Source: SZUA-100 sp965248135
Lineage (GTDB): Bacteria > Pseudomonadota > Alphaproteobacteria > Rhizobiales > Rhizobiaceae
Reading direction: 5' to 3'
Assembly: GCA_965248135.1 (NCBI GenBank)
Contig: CBDFIN010000012.1
Location: 1,178,001 to 1,242,000 of the forward strand
DNA: 64,000 bases
Shown here: piece after piece, positions 35,401 through 42,957 of the stretch
Layout: the number at the start of each line of letters is the position of its first letter
How positions within the stretch are numbered: the first letter of the stretch is position 1
Made by a program: the position numbers and the translations under genes
The notes under the pieces: generated by a model
What the model saw: the letters and a program-made list of their open reading frames with translations, nothing else
What the model was told of the DNA's origin: nothing
Databases searched by the model: none

Positions 35401-36900
35401 ATGGCCATAGAAATCCGCGTTCCCACCCTGGGTGAATCGGTCACCGAAGCCAATATCGGCCAATGGTTCAAACAAAAGGGCGACGCCGTGAAAGCGGATG
35501 AACCACTGGTGGAACTGGAAACTGATAAGGTGACAATCGAAGTCCCAGCGCCTGCCGATGGTGTACTTGAGGAAATTGTTGCCGCTGAGGGTGAAACGGT
35601 CGGGGTCAATGCTTTGCTGGCCTCATTGGGTGAGGCAGGCGCGGTCTTTGCCGCCAACAACACGGCCCCAGCGACCAAAACCGCCGTTGCCACTGGCGGC
35701 GGCGAGCTGGTTGATGTGGTCGTACCCTCCGGTGGTGAATCGGTAACCGAGGCGGATGTCGGCGAATGGTTCAAGATGGTTGGTGATACGGTCGCGATTG
35801 ATGAGCCGCTGGTTGAGCTGGAGACCGACAAGGCGGCCCAGGAAGTAATGGCCCAGCAACAAGGTGTGCTTGAAGAAATTGTCGCCAAAACCGGCGAGAC
35901 CGTGGAAGTCGGTGCATTGCTGGCGCGTATTCGGCCCGGCGCCTCAGCACCCGCCCCGGCCAATACCAAGCCGGCGGAAACAAAGCCTGCAGCGGTAGCC
36001 AGCAACGCTCCTCCTTCGCCGGCGGCGGCAAGGCATTTGGCTGAAAACAAGCTGTCGCCGGGCGAGGTTGCTGGCAGTGGTAAACACGGCCAGGTGCTTA
36101 AACAGGATGTCATGGCCGCAGTTGAAAAAATCGCCAGCACGCCGGCCCAACCGGTAGCGGCAGCGCCCGTGGCCGTTGCCCGCCCGCCAAGTGGCGATGA
36201 GCACCGCGAAGAACGGGTGCGCATGACCCGGCTTCGCCAGACCATTGCCAGAAGGCTTAAAGATGCCCAGAACACCGCCGCCATGCTGACCACCTTTAAC
36301 GAGGTTGACATGGGCCCGGTGATGGAACTGCGCAAACAATACAAGGAGCTGTTTGAGAAGAAACACGGTGTCAAACTCGGTTTCATGGGATTTTTCACCC
36401 GAGCCGTCTGTCAGGCGCTGCAAGATGTGCCGGCGGCCAATGCAGAAATTGACGGAACCGATATTGTCTTCAAGAATTACGCCCATATCGGCGTCGCGGT
36501 TGGTACGGACAAGGGGCTGGTCGTGCCGGTTGTTCGTGATGCGGATCAAATGTCGATAGCCGAGATTGAAAATGCCATCAGCAGACTTGGCCGCAAGGCG
36601 CGCGATGGGTCTTTGTCGATGAGTGAAATGCAAGGTGGCTCGTTCACCATCTCGAATGGTGGTGTTTATGGTTCGCTAATGTCTACACCGATCCTCAATG
36701 CGCCCCAATCAGGCATTTTGGGCATGCACAAAATTCAGGAGCGGGCGATGGTGGTAGGCGGTGAAGTGGTTGTCCGACCGATGATGTATCTGGCCTTGTC
36801 CTATGATCATCGCATCATCGATGGCAAAGAGGCAGTCACCTTTTTGGTACGGGTCAAGGAAAGCCTGGAAGACCCGCAGAGACTTGTTTTGGACCTTTAA
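35401..36900 (+). CDS. sucB: Dihydrolipoyl succinyltransferase (E2) with two lipoyl domains
   Basis: 499 residues from the ATG at 35401 (a GTG just before it is also in frame), about 90 longer than the usual one-lipoyl E2o. Lipoyl domain 1 spans residues 3-78 with the target lysine K43 in ELETDKVTIEV; lipoyl domain 2 spans about 103-178 with K144 in ELETDKAAQEV. The two share GESVTEA and DEPLVELETDK. A binding domain for E1/E3 follows (SPAAARHLAENKLSP), and then the catalytic core ending SYDHRIIDGKEAVTFLV. It acts with sucA and lpdA. Confidence 0.95.
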   Translation: MAIEIRVPTLGESVTEANIGQWFKQKGDAVKADEPLVELETDKVTIEVPAPADGVLEEIVAAEGETVGVNALLASLGEAGAVFAANNTAPATKTAVATGGGELVDVVVPSGGESVTEADVGEWFKMVGDTVAIDEPLVELETDKAAQEVMAQQQGVLEEIVAKTGETVEVGALLARIRPGASAPAPANTKPAETKPAAVASNAPPSPAAARHLAENKLSPGEVAGSGKHGQVLKQDVMAAVEKIASTPAQPVAAAPVAVARPPSGDEHREERVRMTRLRQTIARRLKDAQNTAAMLTTFNEVDMGPVMELRKQYKELFEKKHGVKLGFMGFFTRAVCQALQDVPAANAEIDGTDIVFKNYAHIGVAVGTDKGLVVPVVRDADQMSIAEIENAISRLGRKARDGSLSMSEMQGGSFTISNGGVYGSLMSTPILNAPQSGILGMHKIQERAMVVGGEVVVRPMMYLALSYDHRIIDGKEAVTFLVRVKESLEDPQRLVLDL

Positions 36901-36901
36901 T

Positions 36902-37270
36902 GTGATTCTACTTGTTGGTGGAACGGTAATCATCATCATTGCGGTTTTGGCTGTGCTGGCCGCGTTGACGAAAATTCACGTCTTTCCCGATCTCGAGCAA
37001 AAAGTTGCGTCTCTTAGCCGGCAACAGGCCGAACACCAGCATATTGAGGCGCTCACCATAGCAGCTCGCCGGTTTGAAAAAGCCCCGGTTTTGCCGGTCA
37101 GCCGAAACGAATTCGAATACTATCTTTCGCTTGCCACTCTCACCAAGGACCGGATTCACCAATTGGATGGCCTGCCCAACGGTCCCGCCGTTCGCAAGAA
37201 ATGGCGCAAGGACTTGCTTGCCAAGGTTCGCGAGCTGGCCGCAGAAAGCACTCAGGAGAGTACGTCGTGA
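36902..37270 (+). CDS. Small membrane-anchored protein between sucB and lpdA
   Basis: 122 residues, starting at a GTG that follows the sucB stop by one base. One N-terminal membrane segment (VILLVGGTVIIIIAVLAVLA) is followed by about 95 soluble residues with a coiled-coil-like stretch (DLEQKVASLSRQQAEHQHIE). I do not recognise a named family. The location inside the 2-oxoglutarate dehydrogenase operon suggests a link to the complex or to lipoamide metabolism, but nothing in the sequence proves it. The track-style longer reading starting inside sucB was rejected. Confidence 0.65.
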   Translation: MILLVGGTVIIIIAVLAVLAALTKIHVFPDLEQKVASLSRQQAEHQHIEALTIAARRFEKAPVLPVSRNEFEYYLSLATLTKDRIHQLDGLPNGPAVRKKWRKDLLAKVRELAAESTQESTS

Positions 37271-37358
37271 CTGGCGTAACAACATATGGCACAAGTGCCG
37301 ATAGAAAGCACAACCAAACTGAACCAGGTGCCCAAAAACAATATCTAGAGGATTTAGC

Positions 37359-38768
37359 ATGACGGCAAAATTTGATGTAGTGATCATCGGTGCAGGCCCG
37401 GGCGGCTATGTATGTGCCATCAAGGCGGCGCAATTGGGCCTGAAGACGGCAATCGTCGAAAAGCGTGCAACACTCGGCGGCACCTGTCTTAATGTCGGCT
37501 GCATCCCCTCTAAAGCACTGCTTCATGCCTCGGAAATGTTTCATGAGGCCGGCCACGGCTTTGCCGCCCTTGGCATAGACGGTGTCAAACCGAAGCTCAA
37601 CTTGAAAGCCATGATGGGTCACAAGGACGACGTGGTGAAAGCCAATGTCGACGGCGTCGCCTTTTTGATGAAGAAAAACAAGATCACTGTCGTTAGTGGC
37701 ACCGGTAAAATTGTCGCCGCCGGCAAGGTGGAAGTGAGCGACAAGGACGGTAAAGCAGAAACACTTGATGCAACCAATATTATTATTGCCACCGGTTCCA
37801 GCGTTGCCGGCGTTCCGGGCGTTGAGATTACGTTTGATGAAAAAACCATCATTTCTTCCACCGGTGCATTGGCCCTTTCCGGGGTGCCGAAAACGATGAT
37901 TGTCGTTGGCGGTGGTGTAATCGGGCTTGAGCTTGGCTCGGTATGGAACCGGCTCGGCGCCAAAGTGACGGTGGTGGAGTTTCTGCCAACCATTCTGGGT
38001 GGCATGGATGGCGATCTTGCCAGGCAGCTGAAGCGTTCGCTCACCAGCCAGGGCATGGAATTTCACCTTTCAAGCAAGGTAACCGGAGTGAAAAAACAAA
38101 GAAGTGGCGCCAAGGTTACTTTTGAACCGGTAAAGGGTGGCGAGGCAAAGGAACTTACGGCGTCGCGGGTGCTGATTGCCACTGGCCGCAGTCCTTATAC
38201 CTCAGGTCTTGGGCTGGAAGCACTCGGTATTGAAACCTTGCGCGGCAAAATCAAGACCGATGATCATTGGCAGACCAGCGTCAAGGGTATCTATGCCATT
38301 GGCGATGTCACCGACGGCCCGATGCTCGCCCATAAGGCCGAGGATGAAGGTGTTGCTGTGGCCGAGCTGCTGGCCGGGCGTGCTGCACATGTCAATTATG
38401 ATGTTATACCGGGCGTGGTTTATACTTCGCCGGAAGTTGCATCTGTTGGTCAAACCCAGGAACAGTTGAAAGAAGCGGGCATTAAAACCAAAACCGGAAG
38501 ATTTATGTTCATGGCCAATGGCCGGGCGCGGGCGATGAACCAGACCGAAGGCATGGTCAAAGTTCTCACCGATGCCAGGACAGACAAGGTGCTGGGGGTT
38601 CATATTGTCGGCCATGGCGCCGGTGAGATGATTCACGAGGCTGCCGTGTTAATGGAATTTGGCGGTTCGGCCGAGGATCTGGCCCGCATCTGCCATGCTC
38701 ACCCGACAATGTCGGAAGCGGTACGCGAAGCAGCCCTTGCTGCCTGGGAAAAGCCGATACACTCGTGA
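37359..38768 (+). CDS. lpdA: Dihydrolipoyl dehydrogenase (E3)
   Basis: 469 residues. The FAD motif is VVIIGAGPGGYVCAIKAAQ, the redox-active disulfide is GGTCLNVGCIPSKAL, the NAD-binding GGGVIGLELGSVWNRLGAKV follows, and the C-terminal interface motif HAHPTMSEA carries the catalytic histidine. It reoxidises the lipoyl groups of the E2 with NAD. It is the last gene of the TCA operon; AGAGGATTTAGC precedes the ATG. Confidence 0.97.
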   Translation: MTAKFDVVIIGAGPGGYVCAIKAAQLGLKTAIVEKRATLGGTCLNVGCIPSKALLHASEMFHEAGHGFAALGIDGVKPKLNLKAMMGHKDDVVKANVDGVAFLMKKNKITVVSGTGKIVAAGKVEVSDKDGKAETLDATNIIIATGSSVAGVPGVEITFDEKTIISSTGALALSGVPKTMIVVGGGVIGLELGSVWNRLGAKVTVVEFLPTILGGMDGDLARQLKRSLTSQGMEFHLSSKVTGVKKQRSGAKVTFEPVKGGEAKELTASRVLIATGRSPYTSGLGLEALGIETLRGKIKTDDHWQTSVKGIYAIGDVTDGPMLAHKAEDEGVAVAELLAGRAAHVNYDVIPGVVYTSPEVASVGQTQEQLKEAGIKTKTGRFMFMANGRARAMNQTEGMVKVLTDARTDKVLGVHIVGHGAGEMIHEAAVLMEFGGSAEDLARICHAHPTMSEAVREAALAAWEKPIHS

Positions 38769-38791
38769 TCTTCGGTGAAAGGGTTTATGCC

Positions 38792-38934
38792 AACTGCAAC
38801 AAAGATCAGCCTATGCCATCGTCATCCGCCGACCTGATCGGCCAACCTTGAGCAGAACAACTGGGACTTGTGGCCTTCGGTTGGCCGGTCAAGCCGGCCA
38901 ATGACGCTCGATTTTTTTGGTGACTCGAGATCAA
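38792..38934 (+). repeat. Second repeat family, copy 1
   Basis: About 143 bases matching copy 2 at 45089-45228 over the whole length; the two agree best at GCCATCGTCATCCG, TGATCGGC, GACTTGTGG, and the end block TTGGCCGGTCAAGCCGGCCA followed by ATGACG. The core TTGGCCGG/CCGGCCAA forms an 8-bp stem with a 5-base loop, and a T-run (ATTTTTTTGG) follows 9 bases later. The paired ends resemble intergenic palindromes of other alphaproteobacteria (GTCATtgCC...). It lies in the convergent gap between lpdA and the broken HD gene, directly before the CTAG element. Confidence 0.85.
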
Positions 38935-38962
38935 CTGCGTGTGGTATTAATCGCTGCTCCCG

Positions 38963-39127
38963 CTAGTGGTTCTGTACCAACATTTGCATCCGCCAGCGGC
39001 TCGTACTTATGGCAAATGTTAGAATCATAAGAACCACTAGAATTCAATAAGTTGCTAGTGGTCTGGCCAAAGCGCTTAAAAAGGAACGTGCTGAAAAGGG
39101 ATTCAAGCGTTTCGGACAGACCACTAG
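38963..39127 (+). repeat. CTAG-bounded two-hairpin element, single copy
   Basis: One full unit: module A 38963-39040, spacer AATTCAATAAGTTG 39041-39054, module B 39055-39127. Module A is nearly identical to the array copies (TTAGAATC instead of TTGGAATC). Module B is more diverged and four bases shorter: the TTGT after CTAGTGGTC is missing and GGCCAAAGCGCTTAAA replaces GGCCAAAACGCTTGAA. Its right CTAG is inside the reading frame of an HD-domain gene. It is the most decayed of the full units, so probably older. Confidence 0.93.
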
Positions 39128-39311
39128 CACGCTCCCTGTCGACATTGTCGAATTCGTCCTGAAACGCCAATAGCCACAGACAAAGTCGCCAACTGTGTTC
39201 TGCCGCGCTCTCCTTTCGCCCACTGGAGAGCCGGGCACTGCACAGCACCGTCTTAAGCTGTTCCACCATTTTCAGGAAGGTCAGCCGGTTTAATATGTCT
39301 TCGGGCTTCAT
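39128..39311 (-). pseudogene. Truncated HD-domain (YfbR-like, HD_3) protein gene
   Basis: From the ATG at 39309-39311 the product begins MKPEDILNRLTFLKMVEQLK and has SSGRKESAAEHSWRLCLWLL, which is the first histidine motif of HD_3 nucleotidases/phosphohydrolases. After about 61 codons the frame meets the CTAG of the repeat element and runs through it as a meaningless 126-codon reading. The later parts of the domain (the HD pair and metal ligands) are absent here and do not resume on the other side of the element. The gene is therefore most likely dead. Confidence 0.75.
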
Positions 39312-39634
39312 GTCTGCCGCTTATAACCAATCATGAAATTGTAAACCTTGGTGACGGGATTCAGCCCGCTCCGATCGGGTAAGACAATTGCCGCATTGAC
39401 TCTTTTTCAAAACCCTCTAAAACGCCGGACATGATGGAAATGGCGTCTAGTTTGATTGTCAAAACACTTGCCGGTTACTCAATTGGCAGCGGGTGTTTTG
39501 TCGTGCCGTTCAAAACCGTCACTAAAAAAACCACCAAAACCACCTGATCCGTCCGTCCGTTCCATGTCCTCTCCCGGAACTGGCGGGAGGAAAGCCGGCG
39601 TACCGGTGTCAGGGAGGGTTTGAAGGATCAAATT
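39312..39634 (+). other. Intergenic gap between the broken HD gene and asd
   Basis: 323 bases. I see no gene. It presumably holds the promoter region of asd and the HD gene. The 3' end has the ribosome-binding site TGAAGGA eight bases before the asd ATG. A few short C- and G-rich inverted patterns near 39570-39610 are not strong enough to call a riboswitch. Confidence 0.5.
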
Positions 39635-40666
39635 ATGGGTTATCAAATCGCAATCATCGGTGCCACCGGCAATGTCGGCAGGGAAGCACTTGATATTCTG
39701 TCGGAACGGCAATTTCCCGCCGACCGGGTCGTGGCATTGGCTTCGCGCCGCAGCCAGGGCAAGGAAATTTCGTTTGGCGATAAAACGCTGAAGGTCAAAG
39801 CGCTTGAAAATTTTGATTTCACCAACACCGATATCGTCATCATGTCTGCAGGCGGTTCACTGTCAAAAGAATGGGCGCCGAAGCTCGGCAAAATGGGCTG
39901 CGTGGTCATCGACAATTCGTCGGCATTTCGCTATGACCCGGATGTTCCGCTAATCGTGCCGGAAGTAAATGCCGATGCAATTAGTGGATTTGCGCGCAAA
40001 AATATTATTGCCAATCCAAATTGCTCCACCGCCCAACTGGTGGTCGCGCTAAAGCCGCTGCACGATCATGCCAAAATCAAGCGGGTGGTTGTTTCAACCT
40101 ATCAGTCAGTTTCAGGCGCCGGCAAGGACGCGATGGACGAGTTGTTCAATCAGACCCGGGCGGTTTTCGTTGCTGATCCGATCGAAACACAGAAATTTAC
40201 CAAGCGTATTGCCTTCAACTGCATACCGCATATCGATACTTTCATGGAGGATGGTTCCACCAAGGAAGAATGGAAGATGGTTGCCGAAACCAAGAAAATG
40301 CTCGATCCGAAAATCAAGCTAACGGCAACGGCTGTGCGGGTTCCGGTTTTCGTTTGCCATTCGGAAGCCGTCAATATCGAGTTCGAAAATCCGATCACTG
40401 CCGACGAGGCGCGTGATATTTTACGCGAATCGCCAGGCTGTCTCGTTATCGACAAACGCGAGGATGGCGGCTACATCACCCCCTATGAGGCGACCGGTGA
40501 GGACGCCACTTATATCTCCCGCATTCGCGAGGACCAAACCATCGATAACGGGCTAAACCTTTGGGTTGTTTCGGATAATCTGCGCAAGGGTGCGGCGCTT
40601 AACACCGTACAGATAGCCGAATTGCTGATCAATCGCGGCTTGTTGAAAGAAAAAACAGCTGCCTGA
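39635..40666 (+). CDS. asd: Aspartate-semialdehyde dehydrogenase
   Basis: 343 residues from the ATG at 39635 (a reading from 39620 adds five residues but ignores the SD AAGGA). Motifs: AIIGATGNVGREALDIL for NADP, DNSSAFRYDPDVPLIVPEVN, the catalytic cysteine in NPNCSTAQLVV, and VFVCHSEAVNIEFE with the active-site histidine. It reduces aspartyl phosphate to aspartate semialdehyde, feeding lysine, threonine and methionine synthesis. The convergent aminotransferase starts its 3' end 21 bases later. Confidence 0.97.
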   Translation: MGYQIAIIGATGNVGREALDILSERQFPADRVVALASRRSQGKEISFGDKTLKVKALENFDFTNTDIVIMSAGGSLSKEWAPKLGKMGCVVIDNSSAFRYDPDVPLIVPEVNADAISGFARKNIIANPNCSTAQLVVALKPLHDHAKIKRVVVSTYQSVSGAGKDAMDELFNQTRAVFVADPIETQKFTKRIAFNCIPHIDTFMEDGSTKEEWKMVAETKKMLDPKIKLTATAVRVPVFVCHSEAVNIEFENPITADEARDILRESPGCLVIDKREDGGYITPYEATGEDATYISRIREDQTIDNGLNLWVVSDNLRKGAALNTVQIAELLINRGLLKEKTAA

Positions 40667-40687
40667 TTCACTAAGTAAGCTGTTCAA

Positions 40688-41614
40688 CTAATTTGCGGTA
40701 TTCGCCGCAACCAGTTCTTTATACAGTTTTCGGATGCGCTGGATCATGGGCCCTGCGCCTCCCGTTCCTATAATTTTGCCATCAATTGTCGCCACCGGCG
40801 TTTGCGCCCCAAAAGTTCCGGTGAGAAATGCCTCATCGGCACCATAGGCCTCGTAGAGCGAGAAATTTTTCTCAAACACTGGAATGGCGTTTTCGCGGCA
40901 AAGATCGAGCACCTTCTGGCGGGTTATTCCGCTCATGCAATAGTCGCCGGTTGAGGTCCAAACCTCGCCTTTTCGCACGATAAATAAGTTGCAGGCATTG
41001 GTGGTATTCACAAAACCATGGGGATCAAGCATCAGGGCCTCGTCAGCGCCAGCTGCTTCTGCCTGCAAACAGGCAATGATACAATTTAGTTTTGAGTGGG
41101 AATTGAGTTTTGCGTCCTGGGAGTGGGGCAGGCCCCGAACCTGTGGCACGCTGGCCAGACGAATGCCTTGGATTTGGTTTAACTTGGCCGGTTTGGAATG
41201 TTCCATGATAATGACAATAGTCGGGCCGGAACGCGAAAGGCGCGGATGCTGAAACGGCTTGTCCTTGACACCACGCGTCACCATCAGTCGGCAATGCACA
41301 TCGTTGGTCATATTGTTGGCTACAGCCGTTCGTTCCAAAGCGTCGGCGATGCCGGACCGGTCAAGGCCGATATCAAGCGATACCGCCTTGCAGCTTTCAA
41401 ACAGCCTATCCATGTGCTCATCAAAAAACAGCCACTTGCCGTTATATAGGCGCATGCCCTCCCACATGCCGTCACCCAGCATGAAGCCTGAATCATAAAC
41501 CGATACTTTGGCCTCATCGCGATGGACAATTTTGCCGTTGACATAGATTTTTATGTCGCGATTGCGAATATTCTCTTCGGCATCGTGGGTGGTGCGGGTT
41601 CTATCAGCGTTCAT
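40688..41614 (-). CDS. Class IV aminotransferase (branched-chain/D-amino-acid type)
   Basis: 308 residues, fold type IV PLP enzyme. Recognisable are YVNGKIVHRDEAKVSVYDSG, GMWEGMRLYNGKWLFFDEH, the lysine region LNSHSKLNCIIACLQAEAAG, DEALMLDPHGFVNTTNACNL and DEAFLTGTFGAQTPVATIDG. The family includes branched-chain and D-amino-acid aminotransferases and 4-amino-4-deoxychorismate lyase; I cannot tell which this is. The PLP lysine is probably the one in SHSKLN. It is a single gene; the start at 41614 is an ATG with a weak SD. Confidence 0.85.
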   Translation of the reverse strand: MNADRTRTTHDAEENIRNRDIKIYVNGKIVHRDEAKVSVYDSGFMLGDGMWEGMRLYNGKWLFFDEHMDRLFESCKAVSLDIGLDRSGIADALERTAVANNMTNDVHCRLMVTRGVKDKPFQHPRLSRSGPTIVIIMEHSKPAKLNQIQGIRLASVPQVRGLPHSQDAKLNSHSKLNCIIACLQAEAAGADEALMLDPHGFVNTTNACNLFIVRKGEVWTSTGDYCMSGITRQKVLDLCRENAIPVFEKNFSLYEAYGADEAFLTGTFGAQTPVATIDGKIIGTGGAGPMIQRIRKLYKELVAANTAN

Positions 41615-41653
41615 CGGCTTTTTGTCAAGATTTGGGTTGAAAGCATGTGACTA

Positions 41654-42280
41654 TTATCGAACTCTGCCGCCGGTGCTCATAGTAGCAATAAATGCCGGCG
41701 CTGATAATTGTGCAACGTAATCTTTCAGATCACCCGGCCAATCGTCAATCATTAAATCAAAGCGCTCCTTGTCGCCTCGATAAAGGGCGCGAGAGGCCTC
41801 TTCATAGCCCGGCAGATCGCCCAGCATGGAAGACATGAAGCGGTCGGCTCGTGCCATTGCGATTTGGGCGTTAGCATGTCCGTCGCCCGCCCGAACAGCG
41901 TCGTCAATGAGCTTTCGAAGCGTTGATGAGGCGCTTGCAGGTTGCTTTTGCAACCAGGCCCAGTGCCTTGGAAGCAACGTTACCTCTCTTGCCACCACGC
42001 CCAAAGAGGGTCGCCCGACCTTTCGCCGGGCAGGAGCCGGCGGATTGAGGCTCGGTGGCCGGCCTTTTCTTGCACCGGTTGGTCGACGTTTTTGATTGCT
42101 AAAGAGATCGAGATCAATGCATTCGCCACTCTCATCGTCAAAACACAGATAGCGGCTATTGGGCTGGGTTTTCATTGCAGTCAATATTGCCAGTTTGATA
42201 TCGGCCGCTGATCCGCATGCCAGCCAATTATCATCACAAAAGGCGGTAAGTGTTCGAAGGGGGGTAGAAAATTTGGTCAT
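41654..42280 (-). CDS. DUF2239 family protein
   Basis: 208 residues. The central block KVGRPSLGVVAREVTLLPRH followed by WAWLQKQPASASSTLRKLID is the DUF2239 signature; the front half has FDDESGECIDLDLFSNQKRR. The function is unknown. A proline/arginine-rich linker (RPTGARKGRPPSLNPPAPAR) separates the two halves. It is divergent from the sigma gene, with an inverted repeat in the shared upstream gap. Confidence 0.87.
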   Translation of the reverse strand: MTKFSTPLRTLTAFCDDNWLACGSAADIKLAILTAMKTQPNSRYLCFDDESGECIDLDLFSNQKRRPTGARKGRPPSLNPPAPARRKVGRPSLGVVAREVTLLPRHWAWLQKQPASASSTLRKLIDDAVRAGDGHANAQIAMARADRFMSSMLGDLPGYEEASRALYRGDKERFDLMIDDWPGDLKDYVAQLSAPAFIATMSTGGRVR

Positions 42281-42288
42281 TTGCGCTA

Positions 42289-42330
42289 TTTAGCCCGGAT
42301 AAAAATCAAAGTCAATTACATCCGGGTAAA
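42289..42330. promoter_or_regulatory. Operator-like inverted repeat between DUF2239 and sigma genes
   Basis: TTTAGCCCGGAT (42289-42300) is followed 19 bases later by ATCCGGGTAAA (42320-42330), an inverted pair with the core CCCGGAT/ATCCGGG exact and flanking TTTA/TAAA. It lies in the 137-base gap between two divergent genes, 8 bases from the DUF2239 start. Such symmetry suggests a regulator-binding site; which protein binds is unknown. Confidence 0.5.
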
Positions 42331-42417
42331 ATAAAAATTAGTTGAATTGGTCGGTTTCTGGCAATTTTGTTGCCACCGTGCCAAGGAATTGCCGCCGTCA
42401 TCCGTCTTAATGGTGAA

Positions 42418-42957
42418 ATGGACGCTATAAGCGATGACAATGAGTTGGCGATGCGAACTGCGAAAGGTGATGCTATTGCCTTTAGGCAGCTACTTGAGCG
42501 TCACTACGACACGATCTATCGCATTGCTTACAGGTTTTCGGGCATGCGCGAGGATGCGGAAGACATTACCCAGGAAATTTCGCTCTCGCTGACCAAAAAA
42601 CTGCGCTCGTTTAAAGGAGATTCCCGCTTTTCTACCTGGCTATATAGGGTTGTGGTCAACGCAGTGCGCGACAAGCAAAGGAAGGCGGGATCCGTGCGCA
42701 GCACGCAGCAAACCTATAGTGAGTTGCGGTTGATGCAACAGGCGGATGAGGCTGAAACCGCATGCCAGCTCGCCTGGCTTTATAATGCGCTGGACAAGAT
42801 TGGCGAACCATTGCGTGAAACGGCCATACTGGTTCTGGCCGAACAGCTGAACCATGCGGAGGCGGCCGAAATTTTGAGCGTTAAGGAATCCACCATTTCC
42901 TGGCGCATGCACAAATTACGCAAGAAACTTAGAACTATGATGGAACTGGACACATGA
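42418..42957 (+). CDS. ECF-type RNA polymerase sigma factor
   Basis: 179 residues from the ATG at 42418. Region 2: AFRQLLERHYDTIYRIAYRF, then EDAEDITQEISLSLTKKL and RFSTWLYRVVVNAVRDKQRK. Region 4: LNHAEAAEILSVKESTISWR followed by MHKLRKKL. It is a small sigma-70 factor of extracytoplasmic type. Its stop overlaps the start of the VWA protein (ATGA), so the two are translationally coupled. The promoter motif it reads is not identifiable. A TTG-started longer form (42367) has no SD. Confidence 0.9.
   Translation: MDAISDDNELAMRTAKGDAIAFRQLLERHYDTIYRIAYRFSGMREDAEDITQEISLSLTKKLRSFKGDSRFSTWLYRVVVNAVRDKQRKAGSVRSTQQTYSELRLMQQADEAETACQLAWLYNALDKIGEPLRETAILVLAEQLNHAEAAEILSVKESTISWRMHKLRKKLRTMMELDT

Noticed and set aside
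35334..36398. A long, serine/threonine-rich minus-strand frame opposite sucB
   Set aside because: The antisense of the alanine-rich E2 linker and lipoyl parts always gives such frames; sucB is certain on the plus strand.
39560..39634. Possible riboswitch before asd
   Set aside because: GC-rich inverted patterns exist, but none match a known lysine or SAM aptamer and no terminator-like switch is visible.
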